In this document: positions 39,124 through 51,899 of the stretch, piece by piece
Position numbering within the stretch: position 1 is the first letter of the stretch
Layout of the letters: each line of letters starts with the position of its first letter
NCBI GenBank assembly: GCA_025345505.1
Contig: JANVCC010000018.1
Location: 41,369,745 to 41,433,744 of the forward strand
From: Todiramphus chloris collaris
Taxonomy: Eukaryota; Chordata; Aves; Coraciiformes; Alcedinidae
Direction: 5' to 3'
DNA: 64,000 nucleotides
Position numbers and translations under genes: made by a program
The notes under the pieces: generated by a model
What the model was told of the DNA's origin: nothing
Seen by the model: the letters and a program-made list of their open reading frames with translations, nothing else
The model's database searches: none

Positions 39124-39790
39124 TGTTGGATTCAACAACTCAAGGTCAACATTTTCTTTCCTATCCCTATCCCTGTAAGATCAGACAGCAACTCCATTGT
39201 CTGCCTGGATCACTTGGCCTTCCTTCCATCTCTTGCATACCTCTTTTTATGTCTGAGCTTAGTACGGCGCTCCTTCCTCAACCATGTAGGCCCTGCCTCA
39301 ACTTGATTTCCTGCTTGTCAGGATGGACCTTTCTTGAGGTTGAAGGAGGTGTTCCTTGAATACCAGCTAGCTCTCCTGGTCTCTTCTCCCTGGGAACATA
39401 ACCCAAGAGATTTTTCCAAACAGATCTCTGAAGAGGTTGAAGTCCACTCTCCTGAAATCCAAGGCTGTGGTCCTGCTTTTTTGCCCCACTGCCTCCTCTT
39501 AGGACCCTGAATTCCACCATCTCATTATCACTGCAGCCAAGGCTGTCTCTGACTTCCAGTTCTGTGATCAGTTCTTACTTGTTTGTAAATGTAGGTCCAG
39601 TAGAGCAAATTGCCTTGTTGGCTCCTCAGTTACGCATGCAAGCAATTTGTCATCAGTGTACTCAAGAAATAACTTTTACTGAGACCTGCTGTATTGTCCT
39701 TCCATCAGATATCAGGTTGGTTCAAGTCCCCTATAAAGACCATAGCCTGTGAACATTAGGCTTTTTCCAGCTGGCTGAAGAAGGCCTCAT
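39124..39790 (-). mobile_element. CR1 LINE fragment, endonuclease and linker region
   Basis: Read on the minus strand, this is the 5'-side part of CR1 ORF2 rather than the usual 3' end. From high to low coordinates it encodes a degenerate 'DEAFFSQLEKA', then GDLNQPDI (the GDFN-P motif of AP-type LINE endonucleases). A broken stretch corresponds to 'LTNKE..V.D'. MVEFRVLRGGSGAKKQDHSL follows, then 'TKLRHKK...ARDGRKAK', the linker before the reverse transcriptase. Stops and indels are frequent. Neither the RT core nor the 3' UTR is present beside it, so the copy is truncated at both ends. Confidence 0.85.
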
Positions 39791-41164
39791 CTAAGAAAGC
39801 ATGGATTTGTGTTTATTTCTTAGGTTCCTGTGCCTAAGCAACATAGCTTATTTTAACACAAAGTACCAGAAAGCTTTCAATGTCAAAGAAGAGTCAAAAC
39901 TAGAATCTATGATTAAAATAGCAATTTCACTTAAATAAAAACTTCATGACAGAAGTAATATATTTATTATATGATTTATTAAAAATATTCTTAGACTTGA
40001 TTTGGGTAACAGGGAATTTGATTTCTGCCTACAGAATTTCTGGTACGTACCAGTACAGTTGGAATACCGGACTAGACAGACATTAGTGTAATCGTCTGTG
40101 ATAGCTCCTTGTATTATTAAAATGTTCTCAGATGCTGTTGAATAAAACAGAACTCGTCTCCTAGATAGAACTAGCCTCCTAGCTTCTGATAAAATCCTAC
40201 TATATATAATACACATTATATATAGTATAATATATTATATATATATTATTATAAAACTATTACAGTAACAGCAAACTAGAAGAATCCAAAATAATGATGA
40301 AAGGTGAGCATGCATTTAGCACAAACTGAAGATGTTAAGTATAAAGGTAATGAAGCCACCAATTAACACTGAGAGAAAATATTTTCTAACTACTTAGATA
40401 CCAGTTCTACAAGTTCAGCCAATTGCATAAATACAAGGGAGCAAATTATGGGACCATTTTCCAGCCATTATCTTTTTTAGTGTGAAATGGTTTTGGTTTG
40501 TTTGTTTTGGTTTGGCAATTAATTTTAGGAAGAAACTAAAATACATGATGCACTTACCAGAATATCAGAACATTTTGGCTTTTCCAAGAACAAAAAAAAA
40601 AAAGAGATTTTAAATTTTCATTTGAAAGTTACTACATAAAATGTAGATTTCCAAATTTGCCTTCAGACAAAGCATTTTGGGTCATTTTTTGTTTTCATTG
40701 GTAGGAAAGGCCAACATAAGTTTTAAATACCGAATAAATTAAAGAAGGAGATATAATTAATGACAATTTGATTTCTGAAAAATACCTTGTCATATTAGAT
40801 TTGCAAAAATCTAATGACATTACTTGCTTTGAAGCTAAATCACAGAGCTTATATTAACATGGCACTTGACTTGTGACTTCAGTATTTTGATTCTGCATTC
40901 AAAAGTATTGCTAAGTATTACATTAGAAAATGCAACAGCATCAAATATTTTCAAATTAAACACAATCAGAAAAGCTTCCAGAGACCTCTAGGAACAATGT
41001 ATTTTTAAACCTATAGTTCTCAGCTTAAAAATAAGCAGATAAGGACATAAAAGAAACTGTCACTGCTATTACCCTGCTGATTAACAAAATACTCCCTAGT
41101 CTGACACCAGCAATGATGGTCTCATGTTAGATAGGAAAAGCAACCTTAATCGTTTGACAAGGAA
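39791..41164. other. Intergenic, AT-rich
   Basis: No gene recognised. Contains a TA-rich low-complexity stretch at about 40199-40256 (alternating TATATA and ATTATA) and a T/G-rich stretch near 40495-40515. Confidence 0.6.
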
Positions 41165-41815
41165 GAATGCAAGACTAGACAGGATAGCCATCAGTACTGC
41201 AGAAAAGGATTTAATGTTACACTGGATCACTGTCTCTGAATAGAGGTTAACAATATGGTTTTGTTGTGATAAAAAGTAAATGTAATTCTGGGATTTATAT
41301 GCGAGAGTGCTGCATTAAAAACATTCAGAATACATTTTTTTTTAGTCATCTCAGTACTCATAAAGCATTTGTTGGACTTTTTTACATTTTGAAAGACTGC
41401 AGCTCAGGAAGGATACAGAAAAATTGGAGACACTCCAAAAGAGGTAAATAAAAATGGTCATGGATATACATAGCTTGACCTGCAACATATTTGATAAAGC
41501 TTAAAGAATGCAACAGGTGGTGTTAAAGAAGAAAATTCATCCATCTTTGCGTAGTCTGAAGATGAAATAAAAAGTAATGTTCTAAAATTGCAGAAAAGGA
41601 GATTTGAATTAGAAATCATGAAAATCTATTTGTCAGGACAGTGAAGCATTAGAACAGGTTGCTTAGGAAGGCTGTGCAATCTTTTAAAGGAAAATTTTTA
41701 CAACCATCCCTTAAGAATAATAGGATTATAGTACACACTGTCTTCATGCAAGAAATGTATCCAAGGACTAGATAACCTCTTACAGCCCTATTTATGACTC
41801 AAATGATCAGAGAAA
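41165..41815 (+). mobile_element. Decayed ancient CR1 (ORF2 3' part to 3' UTR)
   Basis: Recognised by ordered matches to old amniote CR1: 'gat.gttttgttgtgataaaaag.aaatgtaattctggga', GAGAGTGCTGCATTAAAAAC, 'caggaaggatacagaaaaattggaga.a.tccaaaagag'. These are followed by 'tgtcaggacagtgaagcattagaacagg.tgc' (as separate short blocks) and GGACTAGATAACCTCTTACA near the 3' end. Indels are frequent and there is no long open frame. Age is similar to the 35.5-kb copy. Confidence 0.7.
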
Positions 41816-44800
41816 CCTGTAAATACATCCTTATAGGATGTAAGTCTTCTCCCTGATAAGAAATGCCACTGGGGAAAAAATGTTTTATGTTGCTATAATT
41901 TATCTATTTCTTACGCCTAGAGTTCACACTAGACATAAGCAGAGAAGATTTGAGGAAGACTCGTGAGAATGATCAAAGCCTTGGGAAGAATTAAGTATGA
42001 ATTAAAGTTAACCTATCAAATGAAAGAACAAAGAGTGGCTTAGTGTCTCTATCTCCATAAGAACAGAAATGTCAAAAGTGAGGGGATCTTCAAAGCAACA
42101 GACTAGGATATAAGGCACTATAATGGCTAATTAATATAGAGCAAATTTTTAACAATTAACCATCAAAGTAATTTACTAAATGCTGCAATAGGACATATTT
42201 GTTGAAAATATGTTCTAGTTTAACTATAAATTTAGACCCAGAACAAGCATTTTGCATTGACTCACTGAAATATGAACCTTCGTTCAATGCCACAGATGCA
42301 ACAGCAGCAGGCAGGAGCTGAGGTGCTGAAGTATTCAAAGTACCTGGTGAACTTTGAGTTCAGAAGGAAACATGACACCATATATTGGTGGATTTGGCAC
42401 ATCCAGAAAGTAAACCTGGATTTTCAGAATTACAAAAGGGAACTAAAGCTCTGGAGTTCCATGTACAAGGTAGAAAGCACTAGGGAGACAATACCCATGG
42501 AATTTGGTTGCCTATAAACATACACATCTAGTGCTTTTTTTATGTTACTCAAGATATCTCCTGCAAAAGCTGTACCAGAAGTGCAAAGGTTGCTTGCAGT
42601 TGTGTTAAAACGTCCAGATTCAAATGGATGGGTTTTTATGATAACCTAGTGCATCTTAGAGGGCACTGGGTGTCTGTGTTTAAGTAACTGAATCCAAATC
42701 TTGAGCCTTCAGCAAGCTCACAAGGAAGTGATTCTATAATTAGTTCCTTTTTCTGCCTCTTCAGGAAGGACTGGTAACGTTTTAGTGCATCACACCAGAT
42801 TCCTACTTCTTCCTGGTATAGCAGCAATGTCTTGGGTTTGAAAGTACTGAACAAAAAGAGGTCACAAGACTATGCACTAATAATTTATTTTAGCAAATTT
42901 TAGTCATAACTGTGGTGGAGGTAAATTAAGCTAGTAGAGATGCTATTTTAAAGACTTTCTAAAACCAGAATGACGGGGGACTTGAAAGTAAGATTCTACT
43001 TCAGGCTAACACCAAGCGTAATGGAGGGAAATACTGATGGAAAAAAACAGGTTTGTACAACACACTATTTTAATTTCAGTAACGTGTACAGGCTATAATC
43101 AAGGATTAAACCCTAATTATTTTACCTAGTTTGCATGTACAGAACAAAAAGATCATTTCTACTCCCTAAAATTTTAATGCTTACAATCCAGACTTCTCTG
43201 ATAAATAATGCATTAGAAGAAATAGAAGGGCTTTTTGTTTGAGCTATTTTCTAATATGAGTTATATAACTTAGTTCCCAGCGTGCTGTTAACCACTCATA
43301 AAGAAGATGGCCAGAAGGTGCATTTGACCTGCAATTCCAATAGGTACACAAAGAACCACTATCTATAACATACATCATGTTTCATATATAAACTTTTTAC
43401 ATATCTTTTATTTTTCTATTCTTTCAGAATGAACTGAAGAACAGGTCAATTCAAACCCCAATGAGAAAAGCAAGTATGGTGAACTATCATTTGCCTTTCT
43501 TTTCCTCCGCCATCATTCCCAAGATGCTTAGTCAAACAAGTGTCTCCAGGCATCTCTTGCTTTTACTCACAAATCAACAAAGCAGAAGTCTAATCAAAAT
43601 CTCAGGGTTACCTTTATGAAAGCAGCAACTGAAATGTACCAGTGCTAACATTACACTGTTCCTTTTATTTCCCTCATTGTGCCCCATTTTTTCTCTTTTG
43701 CATGATACCATTTTGCAAGATAGATTATAAAAGATTATCTTTGATTCAGTAATTTTTGTGCTAGTTAAATGTGACTGTCTGCTTTGTGGTCTTTTTTTTT
43801 TTTTAAAGCATATACTAAAACATCCCCGGAAAAAAAACCATACCCATATACATAGTATAATGTGTATCCATGGCTGTGTTTAATAAATATTCTACTCATT
43901 AATATACCTTCAAGGCAGTAGGATTAATCAATCTGTGCAGATCTCATACTACAAGCTCACATAAAGCAATGCCCTTGAACCAAGGGTAGAAGCTGAAATA
44001 TGCCTACAGCTGAGGAGCTTATTTGAACCCTTTCATGGTTGTGTTAGCTTTTCATAGCATACCTGACTTTCTGCTGTCTTCTGTGGATAAAATGCTTTTT
44101 AAAATGGTTTCCACCTTAGCAAAACAGAAAGTGTGATTTCTCATGATCTTCTACTTATTTGTATGAAAATTGCAAAAGTTATGAAATGGATTTTTTTTAA
44201 TCAAAGGATATGTTTATTCCCTAAAATGTGCTTGTTTTATCCCCAGTGACTTCCTGGAAGAAATTCAGCCCTGCATCAGAATTGCCAATCAACATCCGTA
44301 TTGCCTGCAGCATAACACTATATCATTAGGCAGGACTAACTATTTTTACAATAGAAAATCAGTAACTGTAAAATAATTTTCAAGTCATTGTCTGTCCTGT
44401 GAAGTGTATTTTGATTGCCTTCCTGGCTCACATAAACTGAGTTTTAAGAAGTGGGCGGAAAGTGAGTCATACAACAACAGTCTAGATGTTTCATTACAGA
44501 TACTAGAGAAAGGTGTTCTTCCACAAAGAAAAAATCAAGTAATCTAAATACTTCAAAGTAAGGACTACCTGGCATGTCACCTCTTGACAATATTGGTCCC
44601 TGAGAGTAAACTAGGAATAACTACACATCTGACTACTTCATTTGTTTTAGAATAACAAAAAATTGGACAAAATTTGTGCTCCCATTTGGCATTTTGCCAC
44701 CACCTTCCACACTCATCCATGTAATTGTCTATACTTTCTAATATTCTATACATGTTTTCTTCTGAGCTGATCTGCAGTGCCACTATGGTCCATGTTCATA

Positions 44801-46111
44801 CCAATCTATTTTGCAGATCCTACAAGAAGCTAGACAAATAAAACTTGTGGTTTATTCCAATTTTGGTAATATCAATATTAAAATGACAGTAAGACAGGAT
44901 AAAGCCATCAGTGGCCTACAGCTTCCCCTAACACCATACTGAATCATTCTTGAGAAGTTTCTAAGCCCTCAAGACATGCAATGTCTTTTTTTTTTCATGT
45001 ATTTTGAGAAGCATTTTCATTAGATACAAGAAATAAATTATTATTGTAATTCTTATAGTGGCACTGACCAACAGAGAATCATGCTCTGTACATTAGTGAT
45101 TTTAATAATGAAAGCTGCAGTGCTTGATCATTTGCTAGCTTAGTGAGGCTTCCTTTTCTCTCTGATAAATCAGCTGCCAAGTTTGCCTACAATCTCGAGT
45201 GCAACACTAACTGCATGGAGTTCATCCCTCTCTCATCACAGAAAACAATAAGATCTTCAAATGAATCAGATGCCTTCATGATGCAGACAGTTTTAACTGC
45301 GTAATTATGGAAATTACTGCACTTAGCAACCTTCTAGGCACTAATGCTTAGCTATACAACAGTACAAACAGATATTTTTGTGAACTGATGCACATTCTTA
45401 ATGTATTCTGGGCTCCATGATCTTCCTTTGCTACTCCAAATCCTAACAGTGTTCCAGAATAAGACCCCCAACACTGGAAAAGTTTTTTATAATTATAATA
45501 GCTCCTCAGGTGCAGTTTGCGTAGAGAATGGATAAAAGCACAATAAGGATTCTATGTAAGTAATACACACCTAATGTTTTATGCATCTCAATTACATCCA
45601 CACAGACATACAGATGGAAGCAATGTTGTTTTATAGAACAACACTGTAGCAAAAATGGTAAAACATCTCCCATTCTAGTTTATGAGCTCAAACTAACTGA
45701 AATGGAAGGCAGGAATATTTTTAACACAAATACATATTTTCCCTTTTCATTATGAGGAAAATCTGTGCTTCAAAGTGCTTCCACTATTGGAAGTTCTCAT
45801 TCCATAGTTTAATTCCAATTTTTTCATCTGATTCCTTTGTGAGTCTTTCAATGACAGCACCTTTCATAGTGCAGACTGTTTAGGCAGAATATACATTTCT
45901 TTGTAGTCTTTTGCCACCACAGCTGCACTACTATTATCAGGTCACGCAATGCTTTTCAGTGATTTAAGATACTGCACTTTGAGTTACTTTGAGACAGTAT
46001 TTATGGTTTATATATCACAAATTTAAACTTGTTTGCTGGGAAATGAGACAAATTATTTATGTCAACCAGAAATCCTTTAAAAAAAAAATAAAATCAAAAG
46101 TATATTTGTTA
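41816..46111. other. Intergenic, no gene recognised
   Basis: AT-rich DNA with a T13 run at 43792-43804. The 81-codon frame at 42272-42517 (+) is mixed in composition but has no recognisable domain. The 45.08-45.38 kb stretch is the best candidate conserved non-coding element of the window and is listed separately. Confidence 0.6.
45080..45380. promoter_or_regulatory. Candidate conserved non-coding element
   Basis: A 300-bp block without repeats, homopolymers or open frames, and of balanced composition compared with its surroundings. It contains GATAAATCAGCTG (E-box CAGCTG), AAAACAATAAG (SOX-like) and GTAATTATGGAAATTAC (homeodomain TAATTA within a 6-bp-arm inverted repeat). Such blocks are common in deserts beside developmental genes such as EPHA7. 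Conservation itself cannot be seen from one sequence, so this is a candidate only. Confidence 0.3.
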
Positions 46112-47310
46112 CTACTCATTCACCTCAGTCTTTAACAGTAAGCCCAGACCCCCAAGCTGGAAGACAGGAATGAGGAGCAGAATGAAACCCTATTATTCAA
46201 GACGCAATGGTCAGTGACCTGCTGTACAACTTAGACAACACAAATCTATGGAGTCGATGGGATTCATTCAAGGGTACTGAGAGCTGGCAGAAGTGCTCAC
46301 CAAGCCACTTTCTATCATTTACCAGCAGTCCTGGCTAACTGGAGAGGTCCCAGTTGACCGAAGGTTAGCAAACGTGATGCCCATCTATAAAAAGGACTGG
46401 AAAAAGGACTGACAAAAGACTGTCAGTCTGACCTCAGTGCTGGGGAAGGTTATGGAGCAGATCATCTTGCGTGTCATAATATGGCACATACAGGACAATC
46501 AGGTGATCAGGCCCAGTCAGTATGGGTCTATGGAAGGCAAGTCTTGCTTGACTAACCTGATCTCCTTCTGTGACAAGATGACCTTCTTAGCATATGAGGG
46601 AAAGGCTGTGGATGTTTTCTACGTGGACTTTAGTGAAGGCTTTGACACCATCTCTCACAACATACTCCTAGAGAAACTGGCTGTCCACCGCTTGCTAGGT
46701 AAAAAAAGTGGCTGGATGGCCAGGCTCAAAGAGTTGTGATGAATGGAGTTAAATCCAGTTGGGGTCCAGTCTGAAGTGGTGTTCCCTAGGCATCAGTGCT
46801 GTGTCCTGTTCTGCTTACTATATTTACCAGAGATTTGGACATGGGGATCAAGGGCAGCTTCAGTAAGTTTGCAGATGACACCAAGTCAGATGGGTGTGTT
46901 GATCTGCTTGGAAGCAGGGAGGCTCTACAGAGTGATCTGGATCATGGGCTGAAGCCAATGGTATGAGGTTCCAAAAGGTCAAGTGCTGGGTCCTGCACAA
47001 CCCTATGCAATGCTACAGGCAGAAAAATCCCTGGGGGTGTTGGTTGCAAGTAACAAGTGACAGGACAAGAGGAAATGGCATCAAGTTGTGCCAGGGGATG
47101 TTAGCATTGGATATTAGGAAAAATTTGTCACTGAAGGGTTGTTAAGCACTGGAGCAGGCTATCCAGGGAAGTGGTGGAGTCACCATTAAAAGGGCATGTA
47201 AATGAGGTGCTTAAAGACATAGTTTAGTGGGAGGTTTGGCAGTGTTAGGTTAACAGCTGGACTCAGTGATTTTAAAGATCTTTTCCAACCTAAAGGATTC
47301 TATGATTCTA
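46112..47310 (+). mobile_element. CR1 LINE with reverse-transcriptase core and internal deletion
   Basis: This sense CR1 copy begins just before the RT domain and reaches the 3' end. Visible RT landmarks are 'LGKVMEQIILR', VIRPSQYGSMEGKSCLTNLI, FYVDFSEGFDTISHNILLEK (motif A region, Asp in YVDF) and, after frame breaks, FADDTK (catalytic ADD of motif C). After 'VLHNPM' and 'NPWGCW' the sequence jumps near 47045-47060 to TGACAGGACAAGAGGAAATG. The intervening several hundred bases of ORF2 are missing. It ends with the CR1 3' UTR and GATTCTATGATTCTA. Stops and frameshifts split the ORF, so it is inactive. Confidence 0.95.
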
Positions 47311-47797
47311 AAGAGTACCCACAGGCTAAGTGTGTCATATTTTTTTTAGACTCTCCCTTGCTTCGGCTCCTTTTCTTGCTAATAACACCTAGCTCAGATA
47401 ACTAATAACTTTTTAAGCATGTATCACCCTGTCATCTACACTTTCATCTTCATTTGAAGAACTATTTCTTCTGCCATAATTCCTGAAAAGAAAAGAAAAA
47501 AAAAAGTGTAATATAAAAAAAAATTCCAACTACCTAGGCAGAATTATGTCTTCTGCCAGAAGAAGAAAACATCATTGTCTCATCACAGTTCATTTAATCT
47601 GAGATGAAGCACAAATGAAGCTTCTAATTTCAGCAGATGAGACTCCAAATCAAATACATCAGTAGATTGATAAGTACTCCAGGGAAAATCTTGAAAACAA
47701 TATGTAAATTCTGTACCATTTTCCTTATAGGCAGAGAGAAAAAGCCCTTTCCCCTCACCCTCTAAGATATTATGTAACTTTATTCCAAATAAGATTA
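47311..47797. other. Spacer between two CR1 copies
   Basis: AT-rich, with an A-rich stretch near 47490-47525. Nothing else recognised. The flanking CR1 copies are in opposite orientations and converge with their 3' ends toward this spacer. Confidence 0.6.
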
Positions 47798-48198
47798 TTC
47801 ATAGAATCATAGAATGGTAGGGGTTGGAAAGGACCTCTGAAGATCATTGAGTGGAACACCCTGCCAACACAGGAACACCTAGGGCAGGCCACACAGGAAC
47901 AGAACCAGGAGGGTATTGAAAGTCTCTAAAGAAGGAGACTCTACAACCTCTCTGGGCAGCCTGTTCCAGGGCTCTGTCACTCTCACGGTGAAGAAGTTGT
48001 TCCTCACATTGAGGTGGAACTTCCCATGTTTCAGCTTGCTACCATTACCTCTTGTCTTATCACAGGGCACCACTGAAAAGAGACTGGCCCCTTCTATTTG
48101 ACACCCACCTTTCAGATATTTGTATACATTAATAAGATCCCCTCTCAGTCTTCTCTTTTCCGCGCTAAACAGCCACAGGGCTCTCAGCCTTTTCTGCA
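47798..48198 (-). mobile_element. CR1 LINE 3' part, minus strand
   Basis: In + orientation it begins with the reverse complement of the CR1 tail (ATTCATAGAATCATAGAATG), followed by the 'ggttggaaaggacctct' block. Read on minus, one frame is open for 106 codons and includes LINVYKYLKGGCQIEGASLF, DKTRGNGSKLKHGKFHLNVR and [20 protein letters not shown], the C-terminal end of CR1 ORF2. It is truncated at its 5' side near 48198. It is well preserved but lacks all catalytic regions. Confidence 0.95.
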
Positions 48199-51100
48199 AA
48201 GAACTACATTTTAACTGTCTATACCTTTCAAGAAAAGGTCCTAAAACTTAGTAAGAAATGAAAGAAAGAAAAAGCACATCCAAATATGTGCTAACCTAAG
48301 TGATGTGCAATATATTTTTTGTATTCATTGACTAGTGAATTACCTTGATACAATGCAATATTTACAACAGCACACAGTTCTATAAGCTTGGTAGGCATTC
48401 CTGTATTAAGAAACTATAAAACATTTTGCCCTCATGAACTTAATAGCTACATTAGAATCCTTCTCTCTGTAAGTAACAGAAATTTCAAATTGCATACATT
48501 GCCTAGACATAAAAAAAGTAAATTGAACTTTCTTAGGTGAGTACAGTACTTTTCCAGTGGCTACAACTCCAACCTTTTTTTTTTTCTGTTTTGTTGTTAT
48601 TTTCAGTTTCTTTCTTTGATTTTGCAACACAAATTAATAAATATGCAAACCTCATTGTTTTCCAAGAAAAAAAGACTTGTTTTCTAAATTACTTTAGACT
48701 CTGATATAACTTCCATATGTATAGAATAGTTTCATTTCTAAATGGCTGGAACAGATCTCTAATACACACAACAGTTTAGTGAAACACTCAATAAATCCAG
48801 GGATTAGTTTTGTGATTAAAAACAAAAAAAAAGAGCATGACCTTTAATAAGGTTTGTCTATATTCACAGTCTGAAGAGCTACAGTTGTCCATGGTCTGGC
48901 AGTCAAGTCATCTGGTCGTGTACTATTGAAGTCTTCATAATCAAAGCTTTACTGTATAAATAATTTGTGCGACCAGTCTTTACTGTTTCAAAATTACATT
49001 TCAAAACTTTTAAGAAGCAGGCATACAGTTACCCAAATACCACCTAAATATTATAGTATCCCTACTGCTGTTGAAAAATTTGGGTGAAAAGTGGACCAGC
49101 ACTTTGCCACTTTTGGTGGCACAAAAGCAAGGTTTTCTTCTTCATCTGCCCAAGAAAATGTGGGTTTTGGGAAGAAGGATTCAAAGAAGTGCCTATGTAT
49201 CAGATAGAGTGGCAGAGATTCACAAAATTTTGCACAAGGAGTTCTGGATTAAGAATGATTACTGGAAAGAAAATAGAGACACTCATGATTTTGAGACAGA
49301 TATGACTATTGAGAATAGAAAAAAAAGGCTACCTGCGCAGGCTATTCCCTCTTTTGTGTTTGTTCTGAAGCCAAAACAGCCTATTGCAGCTATTATGTCC
49401 ATAAATAAAGAAGTGAAAAGTTATAGGATATAACGGTGAAGAAAATGATGGAAGCTGCAGGAAAGATAAGAAAATATTCTCAAAGCAGGCTAGGGAAAGA
49501 TACACCTTGACATAATACTGAAAAAAAGTAAGCAAAAGATCAAGAAGGGAAAAGAAATTACACCACAAGACATTAAAAAAAGTTAACCAATAATATTACC
49601 ACAATCATATTGATCTCCTTTGTTCCATCTAAGCTTAAACTGAACATATTACTTAATTTCCTTACTTTGCAGATAGTCTTGAAGGAAACTGAGTGATAAA
49701 ACAGTTTTGGTTTGTTTCGTTTTTAAATCTTAGCCAGTAGATTCAGTCCATTCAGCAAAAGTGTTCTGAAATACTAGAACTACATCAGAACAAAATAATT
49801 TTAGGGCTTTTTCCTATGATTAAATGTTCAGGGTTTTTTTTTTTCTGCTCATTTCCTAACACTAGTAAAGTTTCATCCTGTAAACACTTAATCTTAATGG
49901 ACCACGACCAAATGAAGCCTCAGATTTACCTTTTTAGCTTTCTCATTATCTTATTTTCAAACATGACTTTCTTAGTTCCAGTAGGATTTCTTCCACATGG
50001 TAAAATGAAAATTTAAGTTATGCCTCCTCCATAAAATAGAAGTGAAGAGCAACCTTACACTATCTTTTCTTTTGAAAGAGAGAAGGAAAAAAGGAAAGAA
50101 AAAAAAGGACAAAACAATAAAGAAGACAACAAAAGAACAAAAATGCAGAAGAAAACTTCTGTAAGACTGTGAGGAAGTTGTATGGCTACCAAGTTTTAAA
50201 ATTTCAATCTCCAGTCTACTCATATGCTAACTCATTTATTATTAAAGCATGGCATTCCCAAATCACTTACAAAATATTCCCTGTTAATGAAATTACTCAG
50301 ATGCACACAATAAACAGCATTAGAAATAAGCATTACGACAAATGTATTTCCCATCAGAGCACTCAAATAGCATAAAGAAAACATCATGCAACAATTCTGC
50401 TTGTCAATTTTTCTCAAAACTCAATGAGAACCATGGGAGCTGTTGAATTTACTTGTTTATCTTTTTTTATCTCTGTAGTATGAGACACTCATTTCAAGTC
50501 TTTTCATCCACATAGGAAGTGAAATACTGCCTCTCTTGAAATCAATGAGAATTTTGTTATTGATTTCAATGAAACCACAATTCTGGTCGCTGTTTGTCTC
50601 TCTCAGACCTTAGAGAGATTCTTTAAAAAAAAAAACCATTAAAAAAATACCAGACAAACTACACCACAGGGATCCAACTCATTATAGTCACTTTTCACAT
50701 GGCAAAGGGAAGAAATGTTTTCATTCTGTGGGAAAACCATGATGCTTACCTAAAGCAAAAATTTGTATTGAGTCAACATGAAGTGCTCATCAACAAGTGT
50801 TCATCTTGATAGACTTCTGATGTTACAGTAGAAAACAGGTATGCATTTTTTTTCATTGATTTGGTTACTAATCTCATTAAAGCAAGTCTTTATATCCCAT
50901 TTTCACTATTGTGGCAGATCATATATAGCCAACTATGTTTACCATCCAAACATAACCAAAGAGAGCACCCAGCCATGCTCTCATTAACCAAACAGGAAAA
51001 CACAAAACTTCTCAGCTACTTTATAGCTATCTTCAAAACAACAGTTCAAAGGCAGATGTTCACAGGACATTCCCAGGCTGTTTAGACTAACAGTCCCACT

Positions 51101-51679
51101 GCTGCTGAAGATTATTCTCCCATCCTAACACTCCCTCACTTTCCCACCAGCCTGACCCTGGCAAAACACTCCACACACTATCTTGGAAAAAAAAAAAAAA
51201 AAAAGCACAAAGCACACATGAAATGTTACTGTATGAAACATCAGTGAATCCATTTTTACATTATTGCGTTTATATGTGACTACAGAACGATTGCATAATA
51301 GGAGTATTTATCACACTTCTTTCCACTTATTTGCTTCCTGATTTCTTCCTACAGAGCTGATGTTACAAAGATGAGCAATGACCCCAGCGCACTGACCATC
51401 TCGAACACTTTTAACGCACAGGCTGAACACCCCCCTCAGCGGTGCAGTAAGAGGACTTCTACAGGGGACTGTGCATCACCCACAGAATTTAAGCTATGGG
51501 CTTTCTTCTGCCCTTGCCACTGAGCGAGTTCTTCTCCAGCCAAGAAGCAAGCAACAATCCAGCAAAGAATTTCCAAAAATTTAAGGTTTTCTGGGCCTTT
51601 TCGGGAAAATAACTAACTAAATAAATAAAATAAGCCTATTTCAAAGCCCAAGGAGGCCTAACATGCAGCTGCTTCATGC
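48199..51679. other. Intergenic, upstream flank of the MANEA CpG island
   Basis: AT-rich until about 51350, where composition starts to rise toward the island. Contains a run of 18 A at 51187-51204. The frame at 49071-49433 (120 codons, +) has no recognisable domain. No divergent transcript exon could be identified. Confidence 0.6.
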
Positions 51680-51870
51680 AGAGAAAAGCCACGGCGCCCC
51701 AGAGAGCACCCAGCAGCAGGCTGTCAGATGGGCTGAAGAGTTCGGCTTCCCCGAAGCGTACAGTAACCGGCACTGTGCCCCCCAAAACACGCATGACCAG
51801 CGGCTGTAACCGGGGTTCAGAGGGGCACCTCCTCCGCCCACACAGACGCTTTCCCCGCCGCGCCACCATT

Positions 51871-51899
51871 GCGCAGGCGCGCAGCTGTCGCGCAGGCGC
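51871..51899. promoter_or_regulatory. Tandem NRF1-like sites
   Basis: The 10-mer GCGCAGGCGC occurs twice as a direct repeat, at 51871-51880 and 51890-51899, 19 bp start to start. It closely matches the NRF1 consensus (YGCGCAYGCGCR, one base off in each half-site centre). NRF1 binds CpG-island promoters near transcription starts, so these sites probably mark the core promoter of MANEA. Factor identity is inferred from the motif only. Confidence 0.6.

Noticed and set aside
40199..40256. TA-rich stretch considered as a structured element or origin
   Set aside because: Simple low-complexity TA sequence with no unit structure beyond dinucleotide bias.
49071..49433. 120-codon frame considered as a processed pseudogene
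   Set aside because: No protein family recognised, no poly-A tail or target-site duplication, and a second frame overlaps it on the same strand.
1..51679. Search for tRNA, rRNA, CRISPR, operon or other gene-cluster structure
   Set aside because: None found. The DNA is vertebrate intergenic sequence, so prokaryote-type systems are not expected and no array or cluster was seen.
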